From JANNNF01 sp040385825 (GTDB taxonomy: Bacteria; Pseudomonadota; Alphaproteobacteria; Rhodobacterales; Rhodobacteraceae): 64,000 nt of DNA. The notes beneath the pieces were generated by a model that saw nothing but the letters and a program-made list of their open reading frames with translations, did no database searches and was not told the DNA's origin. The stretch is taken from NCBI GenBank assembly GCA_040385825.1, contig JAZKGQ010000006.1, positions 248,001-312,000 of the forward strand, written 5' to 3'. Positions 44,980 through 52,412 of the stretch are shown in pieces; position 1 is the stretch's first letter; every line of letters starts with the position of its first letter. A program made the position numbers and the translations under genes.

Positions 44980-46128
44980 TCAGGCTTGCGCGGCAAGTTC
45001 CGCGTGAAACGCATGGGCAACCCAAGGCATCAGCGCGGCCACATCGGCGGTTTCCACCGTGCTGCCGCACCAGATCCGCAGGCCCGCAGGCGCATCGCGG
45101 TAGGCCCCGATGTCATAGGCGACCTTCGCCTGCTCCAGCCGCTTGGCCACGGCCTTGGCGAACGCCTCGCCATCCTTGATGCGCGCGTCGCTGAACTTCA
45201 GGCACACGCTGGTTGTCGAGGCAATCGCAGGCGTTTCCGCAAGGTTGACCAGCCACGGATTGGCGGCACAGAAATCCCACACCACCTGCGCATTGGCGGT
45301 GGCACGGTCCACCAGACCTTTCAGCCCGCCCACCGATTGCGCCCATTTCAACGCCACAAGGTAATCTTCCACCGCCAGCATCGACGGCGTGTTGATCGTC
45401 TCGCCGACGAAAATCCCCTCGATCAGCTTGCCCTTGCTGGTCATGCGGAAAATCTTGGGCAGCGGCCATGCCGGAGTATAGCTTTCCAGCCGCTCCACCG
45501 CGCGGGGCGACAGGATGATCATGCCATGCGCGCCTTCGCCGCCCAGCACCTTTTGCCAGCTAAACGTCGTCACATCCAGCTTGGCCCAGTCCAGATCCAT
45601 CGCAAAGGCGGCAGAGGTGGCATCGCAGATGGTCAGCCCCTGACGGTTCGCCGGAATGGCATCGGCATTGGGCAGACGGCAACCGCTGGTGGTGCCGTTC
45701 CAGGTGAACACCACGTCGCTGTCAAAATCGACGGTCGCGAAATCCACGATCTGGCCGTAGGGCGCGATCTTGACCTTGGCGTCCAGCTTCAACTGCTTGA
45801 CGACATCGGTGACCCAGCCTTCGCCGAACGATTCCCACGCCAGCATCTCAACCGGCCGCGCGCCAAGCAGCGACCACATCGCCATCTCGACCGCGCCGGT
45901 ATCGGAACCGGGGACAATGCCGATGCGGTAGTCGGCGGGCACGCCCAGAATCTCTCGCGTCAGGTCGATCGCCTGTTTCAGCCTGGCCTTGCCAACCGAT
46001 GCACGGTGCGAGCGGCCCAAGGGCGCGTCAGCCAGCATGTCAAGGGAATAACCGGGAACCTTGGCGCAGGGGCCAGAGGAAAAGCGCGGGTTGGCCGGGC
46101 GCGCAGCCGGGGCGATCAGATCAGCCAT
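44980..46128 (-). CDS. serC: Phosphoserine aminotransferase
   Basis: This 382-residue PLP enzyme converts 3-phosphohydroxypyruvate plus glutamate to phosphoserine (step two of serine synthesis; it may also serve pyridoxine synthesis). Motifs are RFSSGPCAKVPGY at the N-terminus, GIVPGSDTGAVEMAMWS, VFTWNGTTSG, CDATSAAFAMDLDW and the PLP lysine in FSWQKVLGGEGAHG. This is the alphaproteobacterial subtype of SerC. The start ATG 46128 has GAGG upstream. Its leader contains the attachment core of the phage-like element, whose left end begins only 20 bases upstream of the start codon. Confidence 0.95.
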   Translation of the reverse strand: MADLIAPAARPANPRFSSGPCAKVPGYSLDMLADAPLGRSHRASVGKARLKQAIDLTREILGVPADYRIGIVPGSDTGAVEMAMWSLLGARPVEMLAWESFGEGWVTDVVKQLKLDAKVKIAPYGQIVDFATVDFDSDVVFTWNGTTSGCRLPNADAIPANRQGLTICDATSAAFAMDLDWAKLDVTTFSWQKVLGGEGAHGMIILSPRAVERLESYTPAWPLPKIFRMTSKGKLIEGIFVGETINTPSMLAVEDYLVALKWAQSVGGLKGLVDRATANAQVVWDFCAANPWLVNLAETPAIASTTSVCLKFSDARIKDGEAFAKAVAKRLEQAKVAYDIGAYRDAPAGLRIWCGSTVETADVAALMPWVAHAFHAELAAQA

Positions 46129-46182
46129 GGTATCCTCACAGATAAATGCCCTTCGTTGGGGAAGGGTGTCCCAAGACGGCAC
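46129..46182 (-). promoter_or_regulatory. serC leader RNA (structured 5' UTR), 5' half replaced by the inserted element
   Basis: On the minus strand the leader contains CCCTTC-CCCAAC-GAAGGG, a 6-bp hairpin. The upstream TTGGG can pair with CCCAA in its loop, so a small pseudoknot is possible. Alphaproteobacterial serC genes are known to carry a conserved leader (the serC RNA motif, Rfam); identity with it is a judgement from memory of the motif and needs a covariance search. The native upstream half now lies at 56899 onward. Confidence 0.5.
46149..46177 (+). repeat. Left attachment core (attL), 29 bp
   Basis: A 29-base sequence starting CCCTTCGTTGGGGAAGGG is repeated exactly at the right end. 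It lies in the serC leader, 20 bases upstream of the serC start codon. The sequence to its right (46178 onward) is element DNA. Confidence 0.9.
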
Positions 46183-46189
46183 CTATAAA

Positions 46190-46237
46190 ACCCTCAGAAA
46201 AATAGCAAGCGCCAATGTCGTTTACACGGCTGAGGGT
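46190..46237. repeat. 8-bp inverted repeat next to attL
   Basis: ACCCTCAG (46190-46197) and CTGAGGGT (46230-46237) are perfect complements 32 bases apart just inside the element. They may be binding sites for integrase arms or the excisionase, or part of a promoter now feeding serC. The remaining left-end sequence up to 46438 shows only a CCCCGG/CCGGGG hairpin near 46348-46374 and no convincing gene. Confidence 0.35.
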
Positions 46238-46286
46238 GTCGGTTCGGGCACCTTGCCGCAGAACGATGCAGGAACGTGCGATAAGA

Positions 46287-46306
46287 TTTGGCACAAATCT
46301 GACACA
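46287..46306 (+). repeat. Subterminal 20-bp direct repeat, left copy
   Basis: TTTGGCACAAATCTGACACA occurs here and, exactly, at 56789-56808 in the same orientation. This copy is 110 bases inside attL. It could be an arm-type integrase site, or a remnant of an integrase 3' end, because the right copy encodes the integrase residues FGTNLTQ. Confidence 0.6.
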
Positions 46307-46438
46307 GCCGGTTCTGCGTCTGTTCCGCTTTGCGCAAAAGAAGACCCCGGCGACCGTGCAGGGTCTACCGGGGCAAATCAGCATGAAAAAGCGCAAGGCT
46401 TCGAGGCGAAAGAGTATCGCAAACGGGGCGGCAACGCA

Positions 46439-46657
46439 ATGCAGCTCTATGCCCATGACCGCCACAAGCGCGCGGCGCGGATGCTGGGCTTTGCGCTGAC
46501 CGCCGGGACGCCCGATCTGTGGCACGGCACTATCACTGTCTGGACCGCGCGCCTGACGACTGCCGAGCTGGCCAGCATCGCCTATGCGGCCCTGCGCGCC
46601 CTTGAGCCTGCCGACCGGGAAATGACCTTCAATGCAGCGCACTGGGGGGCGGTATGA
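46439..46657 (+). CDS. Small element protein, hypothetical, coupled to the AAA ATPase
   Basis: This 72-residue frame begins MQLYAHDRHKRAARMLG and ends with its TGA overlapping the ATG of the next gene (ATGA at 46654). The overlap is the best support for its being real. No conserved domain is recognised; the middle is helix-rich (TTAELASIAYAALRALEPAD). It is too small to recognise as a small terminase. The start at 46439 has only a weak ribosome-binding site (GGGGCGG). It is probably the first gene of the left operon of the element. Confidence 0.55.
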   Translation: MQLYAHDRHKRAARMLGFALTAGTPDLWHGTITVWTARLTTAELASIAYAALRALEPADREMTFNAAHWGAV

Positions 46658-47934
46658 CAAAGCAACCGCGCGACTGGAATGATCCGGCCTATGATCCGTT
46701 CTCTGACATCATCCCTGTCGGCGGCCATGATCCCTTTGCCGACATCATCCCATTGGCCGAAACCAATGTTGTACGCTTTGAGCGGTCTCTCGGCATGGAT
46801 GACGTGCCGCGCCCGCCCCTGAGCGCATACGAGGCAGATGCAGTCCAGGCACCGGGGCAGCAACACCAAGCGATCATTCCCAAGGCCGAACGTGCCAGCC
46901 GCTTCTACAGCGCCGCCACACTGGCAGGTCGTGCTGTACCGGAACGCAAATGGCTGGTGCCTGATCTGATACCGGCGCGCACGGTGACATTGCTTTACGG
47001 CGACGGTGGCACGGGGAAAAGCCTGTTGGCGCTGCAACTGGCCGTAGCTGTGGCGACCGGGCAGCGGTGGCTTGGCAGGGAAACGCAAGGTGGGCAGTGC
47101 GTGTTCCTGTCCGCTGAAGATGAAGCCGATGAACTGCACCGACGCCTTTCCGACATACTTGCGCATGAGGGCGCAGACTTTGCAGGTCTGGACCGCCTGA
47201 CCCTTCGCAGCATGGCGGGCGAGGATGCGCTTTTGGCGCAAATTGAGGGGCCACATAAGCCCCTGCTGCCGACGCCGCTATGCGAAGAAATCGACGCTCT
47301 GCTGGCCGACCTCAAGCCTGCTTTGCTGGTGCTGGATACCTTGGCCGACCTGTTCCCCGGCAATGAGAACGACAAGGCGCAGGTGCGACAATTCGTTGGC
47401 ATCCTGAAAGGGCTGGCGATCCGCCACGACTGCGCTGTCGTCACGCTGGCGCACCCTTCAATGTCCGGCATGGCGAGCGGCACCGGCACATCGGGCAATG
47501 TCGCTTGGGGCAACAGCGCGCGTTCGCGCCTCTACTTCAAGCGGATTGAGGAGGCTGGGCAGGAGGATAACCCCGATGCGCGCGTGCTGACCACGAAGAA
47601 GGTCAACTATGGGCGCAGCGGTTCCGAAACCATGGTGACATGGCGCGATGGCGTTTTCGTACTGGACGCGCGAGAGGCAGGCTTAGATCGGGTCGCGCGC
47701 AATGCCGTGGCGGAACGGGTTTTCCTCTCACTGGTGCGCCTCTGGACCATCCAAGGAAGGCCGCCGAACCCGACCATGGCCCCCGCAAACTTCGCCGCCA
47801 GCTCTGAATCTGAGGGCATCCGCAAGGCAGCATTCACGCAAGCTCGAGACGCTTTGCTTGCACAGGGCAAGCTGAAGATTGTGCGGTCCGGGCCAGATAC
47901 GCGCCCGCTGCAGCGTTTGGAGATTGTCGGATGA
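46654..47934 (+). CDS. RepA-like AAA family ATPase (replication)
   Basis: This 426-residue protein resembles the RepA/RecA-fold hexameric helicase group (AAA_25) used by plasmids and phage satellites to start replication. Walker A is GDGGTGKS (116-123), after the typical lead-in WLVPDLIPARTVTLLYG. VFLSAEDEADELHRRLSDI is the Asp/Glu-rich family signature, and Walker B is LLVLDTLADLF. A later conserved TLAHPSMSGMASGTGTSGNVAWGNSARSRLY-type segment is present. The first 90 residues include a duplicated short motif (PFSDIIPVGG / PFADIIPLAE). The C-terminus looks like a winged helix. The gene ends right at the iteron array, which suggests it acts on that array as an origin (inference). Confidence 0.85.
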   Translation: MTKQPRDWNDPAYDPFSDIIPVGGHDPFADIIPLAETNVVRFERSLGMDDVPRPPLSAYEADAVQAPGQQHQAIIPKAERASRFYSAATLAGRAVPERKWLVPDLIPARTVTLLYGDGGTGKSLLALQLAVAVATGQRWLGRETQGGQCVFLSAEDEADELHRRLSDILAHEGADFAGLDRLTLRSMAGEDALLAQIEGPHKPLLPTPLCEEIDALLADLKPALLVLDTLADLFPGNENDKAQVRQFVGILKGLAIRHDCAVVTLAHPSMSGMASGTGTSGNVAWGNSARSRLYFKRIEEAGQEDNPDARVLTTKKVNYGRSGSETMVTWRDGVFVLDAREAGLDRVARNAVAERVFLSLVRLWTIQGRPPNPTMAPANFAASSESEGIRKAAFTQARDALLAQGKLKIVRSGPDTRPLQRLEIVG

Positions 47935-47937
47935 AAC

Positions 47938-48054
47938 CTTCAAACCCCCTTCAAACCCCCTTCAAACCCCCCCTTCAAAGTGGCTTCAAGGTGCCTTCAA
48001 ACCCCCTTCAAACCCCCGCGCACACACCCCCCCACACCCCCCATGGGTTTGAAG
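47938..48054 (+). repeat. Iteron array phased at 11 bp (candidate replication origin or packaging site)
   Basis: CTTCAAACCCC-type repeats start at 47938, 47949, 47960, 47973, 47984, 47995 and 48006. All steps are 11 bases except one of 13; the copies at 47973 and 47984 are degenerate. An inverted copy GGGTTTGAAG lies at 48045-48054. The C/A-rich DNA between is strand-biased. Seven helix-phased sites directly after a RepA-like gene look like a plasmid-type origin. Confidence 0.7.
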
Positions 48055-48099
48055 ACCCGCTTGGGGCGGGCTTCACCCCAAAGGAGAGGGATTGATCGA

Positions 48100-48642
48100 A
48101 TGAAATACACCCGCACCCAAACGCTCACCGCCCTGCCTGTCACGCTCACCAGTGCCAAGGACTATGCCCGCGTCACCAGCGGATTTGAGGATGCGGCCTT
48201 TGATGCGCTGATCAGGTCTACTGCGCTCGAGGTAGAGCAATACACCGATCTGGCATTGCTGACCCAGACCATCACGGCGATCACCGATGCCGACCCCGGC
48301 TGCGTCATTGCCCTGCCTGTTGGCCCTGTGGCTGACGGTGCGGCGGTGACAGTCCACACCATCGGTGATGATGGCACGGCAACGCTTGTGCCTTCGGGTT
48401 ATTGGCTCGAGGTGGGGCGCTATGCCTGCCTGCGCTTCACCACTGCCCCTACTGGGCCACTGCGCATCACATACCCGGCAGGCTATGGCGCTGATGCCAC
48501 GGCCCTGCCTGCTGACCTGAGCCATGCGATCTGTGACCATGTGGTGCGCCTGTATGGGCAGCGCGGTGATGATGATGTGAAGCAAGGCCTATCGGCAGCC
48601 ACAGCGCGCATCTGCGCACGCTATCGGAGGGTTGCGGTATGA
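48100..48642 (+). CDS. Phage head-tail connector protein (gp6-like)
   Basis: This 180-residue protein matches the HK97 gp6 / phage_gp6-like connector family, which forms a ring under the portal and joins head to tail. Typical features are the N-terminal LTALPVTLTSAKDYARVTSGFEDAAFDALIRSTALEVEQYT helices and the end with HAICDHVVRLYGQRGDD, where most members end in an aromatic-rich helix. The start ATG 48100 has AAGGAGAGGG upstream. The stop overlaps the ATG of the terminase gene. It is notable that a connector is kept though no tail genes are present, implying that tails come from another phage. Confidence 0.8.
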   Translation: MKYTRTQTLTALPVTLTSAKDYARVTSGFEDAAFDALIRSTALEVEQYTDLALLTQTITAITDADPGCVIALPVGPVADGAAVTVHTIGDDGTATLVPSGYWLEVGRYACLRFTTAPTGPLRITYPAGYGADATALPADLSHAICDHVVRLYGQRGDDDVKQGLSAATARICARYRRVAV

Positions 48643-50249
48643 CCGGCTCTCAAATGGTCCCAATGCCCCCCAGCCCCGGCCTAGGGGGAACCGCATGTGG
48701 GGGTGTTCCGCTCTCTCCCACGGCAAAAAAAGAGGGGGAAATCGCAGAAACCGCGATTGAATTTCTGCAAACCCTTCGCATTCCCGAGGGGCCGCTTGCC
48801 GGGAAACCGCTGGTGCTGGCCGAATTTCAGAAGCGGTTCATCCGTGGGGCAATGGCTGACGGCATCATGGTGGGCCTGCTGTCGATCGGCAGGGGCAATG
48901 CCAAAACCGCCACGGCGGGCGGCATCGCTTTGGGTGCGCTGATGGGTGTTTGGGATGCGCAGCCCAAGCGGGAAATCATCATTGCGGCGCGGAACCGTGA
49001 TCAGGCAAAGACGGCTTTTCAATTCGTGGCCGGTTTCATCGAGGGCCTGCCGGATGCGGAACAGGAACTGTTCACGGTTCGCCGCGGCTACAAGCTGGAA
49101 ATCGAATATGGCGCGAACGGCGGCGGCTTGCTGCGCGTGATCCCGGCTGACGGCAAGTCCATTCTGGGCGGCGCACCCACGCTTGCGATCATGGATGAAC
49201 GCGCGGCATGGGAACGCGACAAGGGCGATGCGCTGGAAAACGCAATCCTTTCGGGCCTTGGCAAACGCAACGGGCGGGCGCTGATCATCAGCACTTCGGC
49301 CCCGGATGCGTCCAATACCTTTTCGCGGTGGATGGATGACACACCCCCCGGCACCTATGTGCAGGAGCATCGCCCCGCGTTCGGCCTGCCTGCCGATGAT
49401 GTGGAAAGCCTGCTGGTGGCAAATCCCGGCGCGTCTGAGGGCATCGGGGCGTCTCTGGATTGGCTGGTGGCGCAGGCTCGGCGCGCCATAGCGCGGGGCG
49501 GCTCGGCGCTGTCATCGTTCCGAAACTTGAACCGCAATGAACGGGTCTCGAGCGAGGATCGTTCGGTGCTGGTGACGGTAGATGAATGGCTATCGGCAGA
49601 GGTTGCCCCCGATGATCTGCCCCCGCGTGACGGGCCTTGCATCCTTGGCGTGGACCTTGGCGGGTCGCGCAGTATGTCGGCGGCGGCGTTCTATTGGCCG
49701 GATACCGGGCGCATTGAAGCGGTGGGCACGTTCCCGGCCATGCCGTCGCTGCTGGACCGTGGCGGGGCTGACGGTGTGTCGGGCCGCTATGTCGAAATGC
49801 AGGACCGGGGCGAGCTGTCGGTTCTGGGCGAAAATACCGTGCCACCGGGGCCGTGGCTGGCATCGCTTACGCGGCTGGTGGATGGGGGCGAAATCGCCTG
49901 CATCGTGGGCGACCGGTTCCGACACGCTGAGTTTGTCGAGGCCATGAACAAGGCGGCGCTGAAAGTCCCGTTCATGTGGCGCGGCTTTGGCTGGAAAGAT
50001 GGGTCCGAGGATGTGGAGCGGTTCCGGCGCGCGCTGTTCGACGGCGATGTGAAGGTGGCCCCGTCGCTGCTGCTGCGCTCGGCCTTTTCCGATGCGATCA
50101 CACTGGTGGACCCGGCAGGCAATCACAAGCTGGCAAAGGCACGTTCTCTGGGCCGGATCGACGCGGCGGCGGCGGTTGTGCTGGCCGTGGCAGAGGGTCA
50201 GCGCCGCAAGGCTGCACCGATGCAGAAGGCACGGGTGGCATGGGCATGA
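48639..50249 (+). CDS. Phage terminase large subunit
   Basis: This 536-residue DNA-packaging motor has an N-terminal ATPase with Walker A-like GRGNAKT (84-90; the HK97-type GKGNGKT variant) and Walker B TLAIMDE (181-187). LIISTSAPD (216-224) is the coupling motif. The C-terminal RNase H-like nuclease begins CILGVDLGGSRS with the metal Asp at 339, and has later acidic residues in CIVGDRFRH. The length fits a complete protein. It lies between the connector and the HNH nuclease with ATGA overlaps on both sides. No small terminase gene is recognisable nearby. Confidence 0.93.
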   Translation: MTGSQMVPMPPSPGLGGTACGGVPLSPTAKKEGEIAETAIEFLQTLRIPEGPLAGKPLVLAEFQKRFIRGAMADGIMVGLLSIGRGNAKTATAGGIALGALMGVWDAQPKREIIIAARNRDQAKTAFQFVAGFIEGLPDAEQELFTVRRGYKLEIEYGANGGGLLRVIPADGKSILGGAPTLAIMDERAAWERDKGDALENAILSGLGKRNGRALIISTSAPDASNTFSRWMDDTPPGTYVQEHRPAFGLPADDVESLLVANPGASEGIGASLDWLVAQARRAIARGGSALSSFRNLNRNERVSSEDRSVLVTVDEWLSAEVAPDDLPPRDGPCILGVDLGGSRSMSAAAFYWPDTGRIEAVGTFPAMPSLLDRGGADGVSGRYVEMQDRGELSVLGENTVPPGPWLASLTRLVDGGEIACIVGDRFRHAEFVEAMNKAALKVPFMWRGFGWKDGSEDVERFRRALFDGDVKVAPSLLLRSAFSDAITLVDPAGNHKLAKARSLGRIDAAAAVVLAVAEGQRRKAAPMQKARVAWA

Positions 50250-50584
50250 AAGAGCATTTCCGCCATTCCCGAAAGATCACGCGGGGCGCGCGCTGGCATG
50301 TGCTGCGCATGGCTGTTCTCGAGCGTGACGGGTGGGCTTGCGTCAAGTGCGGGTCGCAAAAGCGGCTCGAGGTTGACCATATCAACCCGGTTCGGACGCA
50401 CCCCGAATTGGCGCATGTGACGGCGAATTTACAGGCTCTTTGCCCTGCCTGTCACACGCAAAAAACCAGATTGGAAATCGGTTTCAAGCCGGTTCCCGAG
50501 GACCGCCAAGCATGGCGGAACAGCGTTGACGCATTGATGCGCGACGAAAAAGGCAACGAGCATAAAGGAAAAGATCGTGCTTGA
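50246..50584 (+). CDS. HNH endonuclease
   Basis: This 112-residue small nuclease of the HNH type is found beside terminases in HK97-like cos phages, where it is needed for genome cutting during packaging. CVKC (Cys pair) precedes the catalytic segment LEVDHINPV with the HH-equivalent DH, then ANLQALCPACHTQKT with the second Cys pair (C-x2-H type zinc). The start ATG 50246 overlaps the terminase stop; ATG 50240 is also possible. The gene overlaps the GTG start of the capsid gene by 8 bases. Its presence suggests cos-type packaging for this element (inference). Confidence 0.88.
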   Translation: MKEHFRHSRKITRGARWHVLRMAVLERDGWACVKCGSQKRLEVDHINPVRTHPELAHVTANLQALCPACHTQKTRLEIGFKPVPEDRQAWRNSVDALMRDEKGNEHKGKDRA

Positions 50585-51839
50585 TTCAGTGAAGATCACC
50601 CGGCGCCAGTCGGAAATCCGCCAAGCCCTTGCGGGACTGGTGGGCAAGACCGATGCCACGGCAGACGAAATCCGCAGCATCGAAACCCTTGATCTGGAAT
50701 TCCGCAGCAACGAAACCCGCTACCGGGCCGCGCTGATCTGCGAGGATACCGAACGCCGCGAGGCCGGGGCAGAACTGGAAACCCGGTCCAGCACCGAATG
50801 GGCCGCACTCATGGCAGGCTTTGAGCTGCGCCAGATTGCGTTTGCCCTGGACGAAGGCCGCGCCCTGTCTGGCAAGACGGCGGAAATCGTGACGGAACTG
50901 CGCAACGCGGGCGGGTTTCGCGGCTTCCCGGTGCCTTGGGGCGCGCTGGAACAGCGGGTGGGTGAAACCATCGCCAGCGGCACGCCCAACCCCGTGCAAA
51001 CCCGCCCGATCATCGACCGGCTGTTCCCGGATTCGGTGGCATCGCGGATGGGCGCTCAGATGATCAGCATCGACTCTGGTGCTGTGGAATGGCCGGTTAC
51101 GACCTCGGCTGTCTCGGCAGGCTGGGCTGACGGCGAAATCGCGAACGTGGCGGGGCCGACCGTCTACGCGACCACCGACCGCCCGCTCACCCCGGATCAC
51201 AATCTGGGCGTCCAGATGCGCATCAGCCGCAAGGCCCTGAAGCAATCGGGCGATGCGCTGGAACAGGCTGTGCGGCGCGATATGGGCGGGGCCATGGGGG
51301 CCGCGATGGATGCGGCGGTGTTCCTCGGCACCGGCGCGAACGGGCAGCCCTTGGGCATCATCCCCGGCGCTGCGACCTACGGCATCACCAGCACGGCAAT
51401 CGCGGCGGCAGCAACGTGGGCCGCGTTCCGGTCTGCTGTGGTGCGGTTTATGACAGCGAACGCAGCCACCGGGCCGAAGTCGGTCAAGGCGCTGATCCGG
51501 CCGGAAATCTGGAACTACATGGATGGCCTGATGGTGGGTGATGGCGGGTTCAAGTTTGAATTTGACCGCCTTGTCGAGGCTCTGGGCGAGGTTGTGATGA
51601 CGACCAATGCCCTTGCCGCCCCGACCGGCACGCCGCTTGCGTCCAACGCTGTCTTGACCACGGCGGCGGGCGGTGTGGCCCCGATCTTCATCGGCGCTTG
51701 GGGGGCGGTGGACGTGATCCGCGATCCGTTCTCTGATGCACAGTCGGGCGGTCTGCGCATCACGGCCCTTGCCACCATGGATCTGACCGTGGCGCGTCCT
51801 GCGCAGTTGGAAATCTTGACCGGCGTGAGGCAAGCATGA
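50577..51839 (+). CDS. Phage major capsid protein, HK97 family
   Basis: This 420-residue protein has an N-terminal delta-like helical region (1-110, ADEIRSIETLDLEFRSNETRYRA). The HK97 shell fold follows: VGETIASGTPNPVQTRPIIDRLFPDSVASRMG, the E-loop/P-domain region with GVQMRISRKALKQS, GTGANGQPLGII, KSVKALIRPEIWNYMDG and the final VIRDPFSDAQSGGLRITALATMDLTV. The delta region would be removed by the protease encoded next. The GTG start at 50577 has AAAGGAAAA upstream. The length and completeness indicate a functional capsid rather than a relic. Confidence 0.92.
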   Translation: MLDSVKITRRQSEIRQALAGLVGKTDATADEIRSIETLDLEFRSNETRYRAALICEDTERREAGAELETRSSTEWAALMAGFELRQIAFALDEGRALSGKTAEIVTELRNAGGFRGFPVPWGALEQRVGETIASGTPNPVQTRPIIDRLFPDSVASRMGAQMISIDSGAVEWPVTTSAVSAGWADGEIANVAGPTVYATTDRPLTPDHNLGVQMRISRKALKQSGDALEQAVRRDMGGAMGAAMDAAVFLGTGANGQPLGIIPGAATYGITSTAIAAAATWAAFRSAVVRFMTANAATGPKSVKALIRPEIWNYMDGLMVGDGGFKFEFDRLVEALGEVVMTTNALAAPTGTPLASNAVLTTAAGGVAPIFIGAWGAVDVIRDPFSDAQSGGLRITALATMDLTVARPAQLEILTGVRQA

Positions 51840-52411
51840 TGCTTTGGGGCGCGCATCAGGGCGGGCTGGAACTGCGCACTGAGGGCGGGGAAACCCGCCT
51901 TCGGGCAACCTTCCCCTATGGCCGGGAAACCGTGCTGTCGGGCGGTGCGCGACCCCGCAAGGAAGTCATCACACGCCGCGCCTTTTCCGCGCGGATCGAC
52001 ACCGGCGAGGAGATTCATTTCCTTGCCGGTCACGACTATGACAAGCCGCTTGCGTCCAGATCGGCGGGCACCTTGACCTTGACCGATACTGACGCCGCAC
52101 TTGTGATCGAGGCGCGGATTGACGCAGGCACGAGCTGGGCACGCGACTTTCTGGCAGCTCACGCGTCGGGGCTGGTTAAGGGTCTGTCGCCGGGGTTCCG
52201 GGTCGCACCGGGCGGCGAACGGATCGAGCAACGCAGCGCGGACATTCTGCGCACCATCGTTGCCGCTGATCTGTTCGAGGTCTCGGCAGTCACCGTGCCT
52301 GCCTATCCGGCAGCACAGATCGAGGCACGCGCTTGGGCTGTGGCGGGCTCGGAGCAATCGCACGACCTGGACGCAGGCTTGCATCGTACGCTGAACCGTT
52401 GGAGGGCCTGA
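51836..52411 (+). CDS. HK97-family prohead protease
   Basis: This 191-residue serine protease of the herpesvirus-assemblin-like fold cleaves the capsid delta domain during head maturation. The catalytic His is in LAGHDYDKPL (H66) and the nucleophile Ser in VKGLSPGF (S118). The typical C-terminal block FEVSAVTVPAYPAAQIEAR follows, with the third catalytic acidic/His region in DLFEVS. Start ATGATG at 51836 overlaps the capsid stop. The order capsid-protease-portal is the reverse of the usual portal-protease-capsid order. Confidence 0.9.
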   Translation: MMLWGAHQGGLELRTEGGETRLRATFPYGRETVLSGGARPRKEVITRRAFSARIDTGEEIHFLAGHDYDKPLASRSAGTLTLTDTDAALVIEARIDAGTSWARDFLAAHASGLVKGLSPGFRVAPGGERIEQRSADILRTIVAADLFEVSAVTVPAYPAAQIEARAWAVAGSEQSHDLDAGLHRTLNRWRA

Positions 52412-52412
52412 T

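Noticed and set aside
43531..46188. Plus-strand frame of 885 codons
   Set aside because: It is antisense to serA and serC, both secure, and its composition is shadow-like.
46061..46438. N-terminal extension of the 72-residue element gene across attL and into serC
   Set aside because: It overlaps serC on the opposite strand and crosses the attachment core. No ribosome-binding site or protein-like composition supports it.
47938..48054. CRISPR-like array
   Set aside because: The repeats are 11 bases in direct tandem without spacers, and no cas genes are present. It is an iteron-type array.
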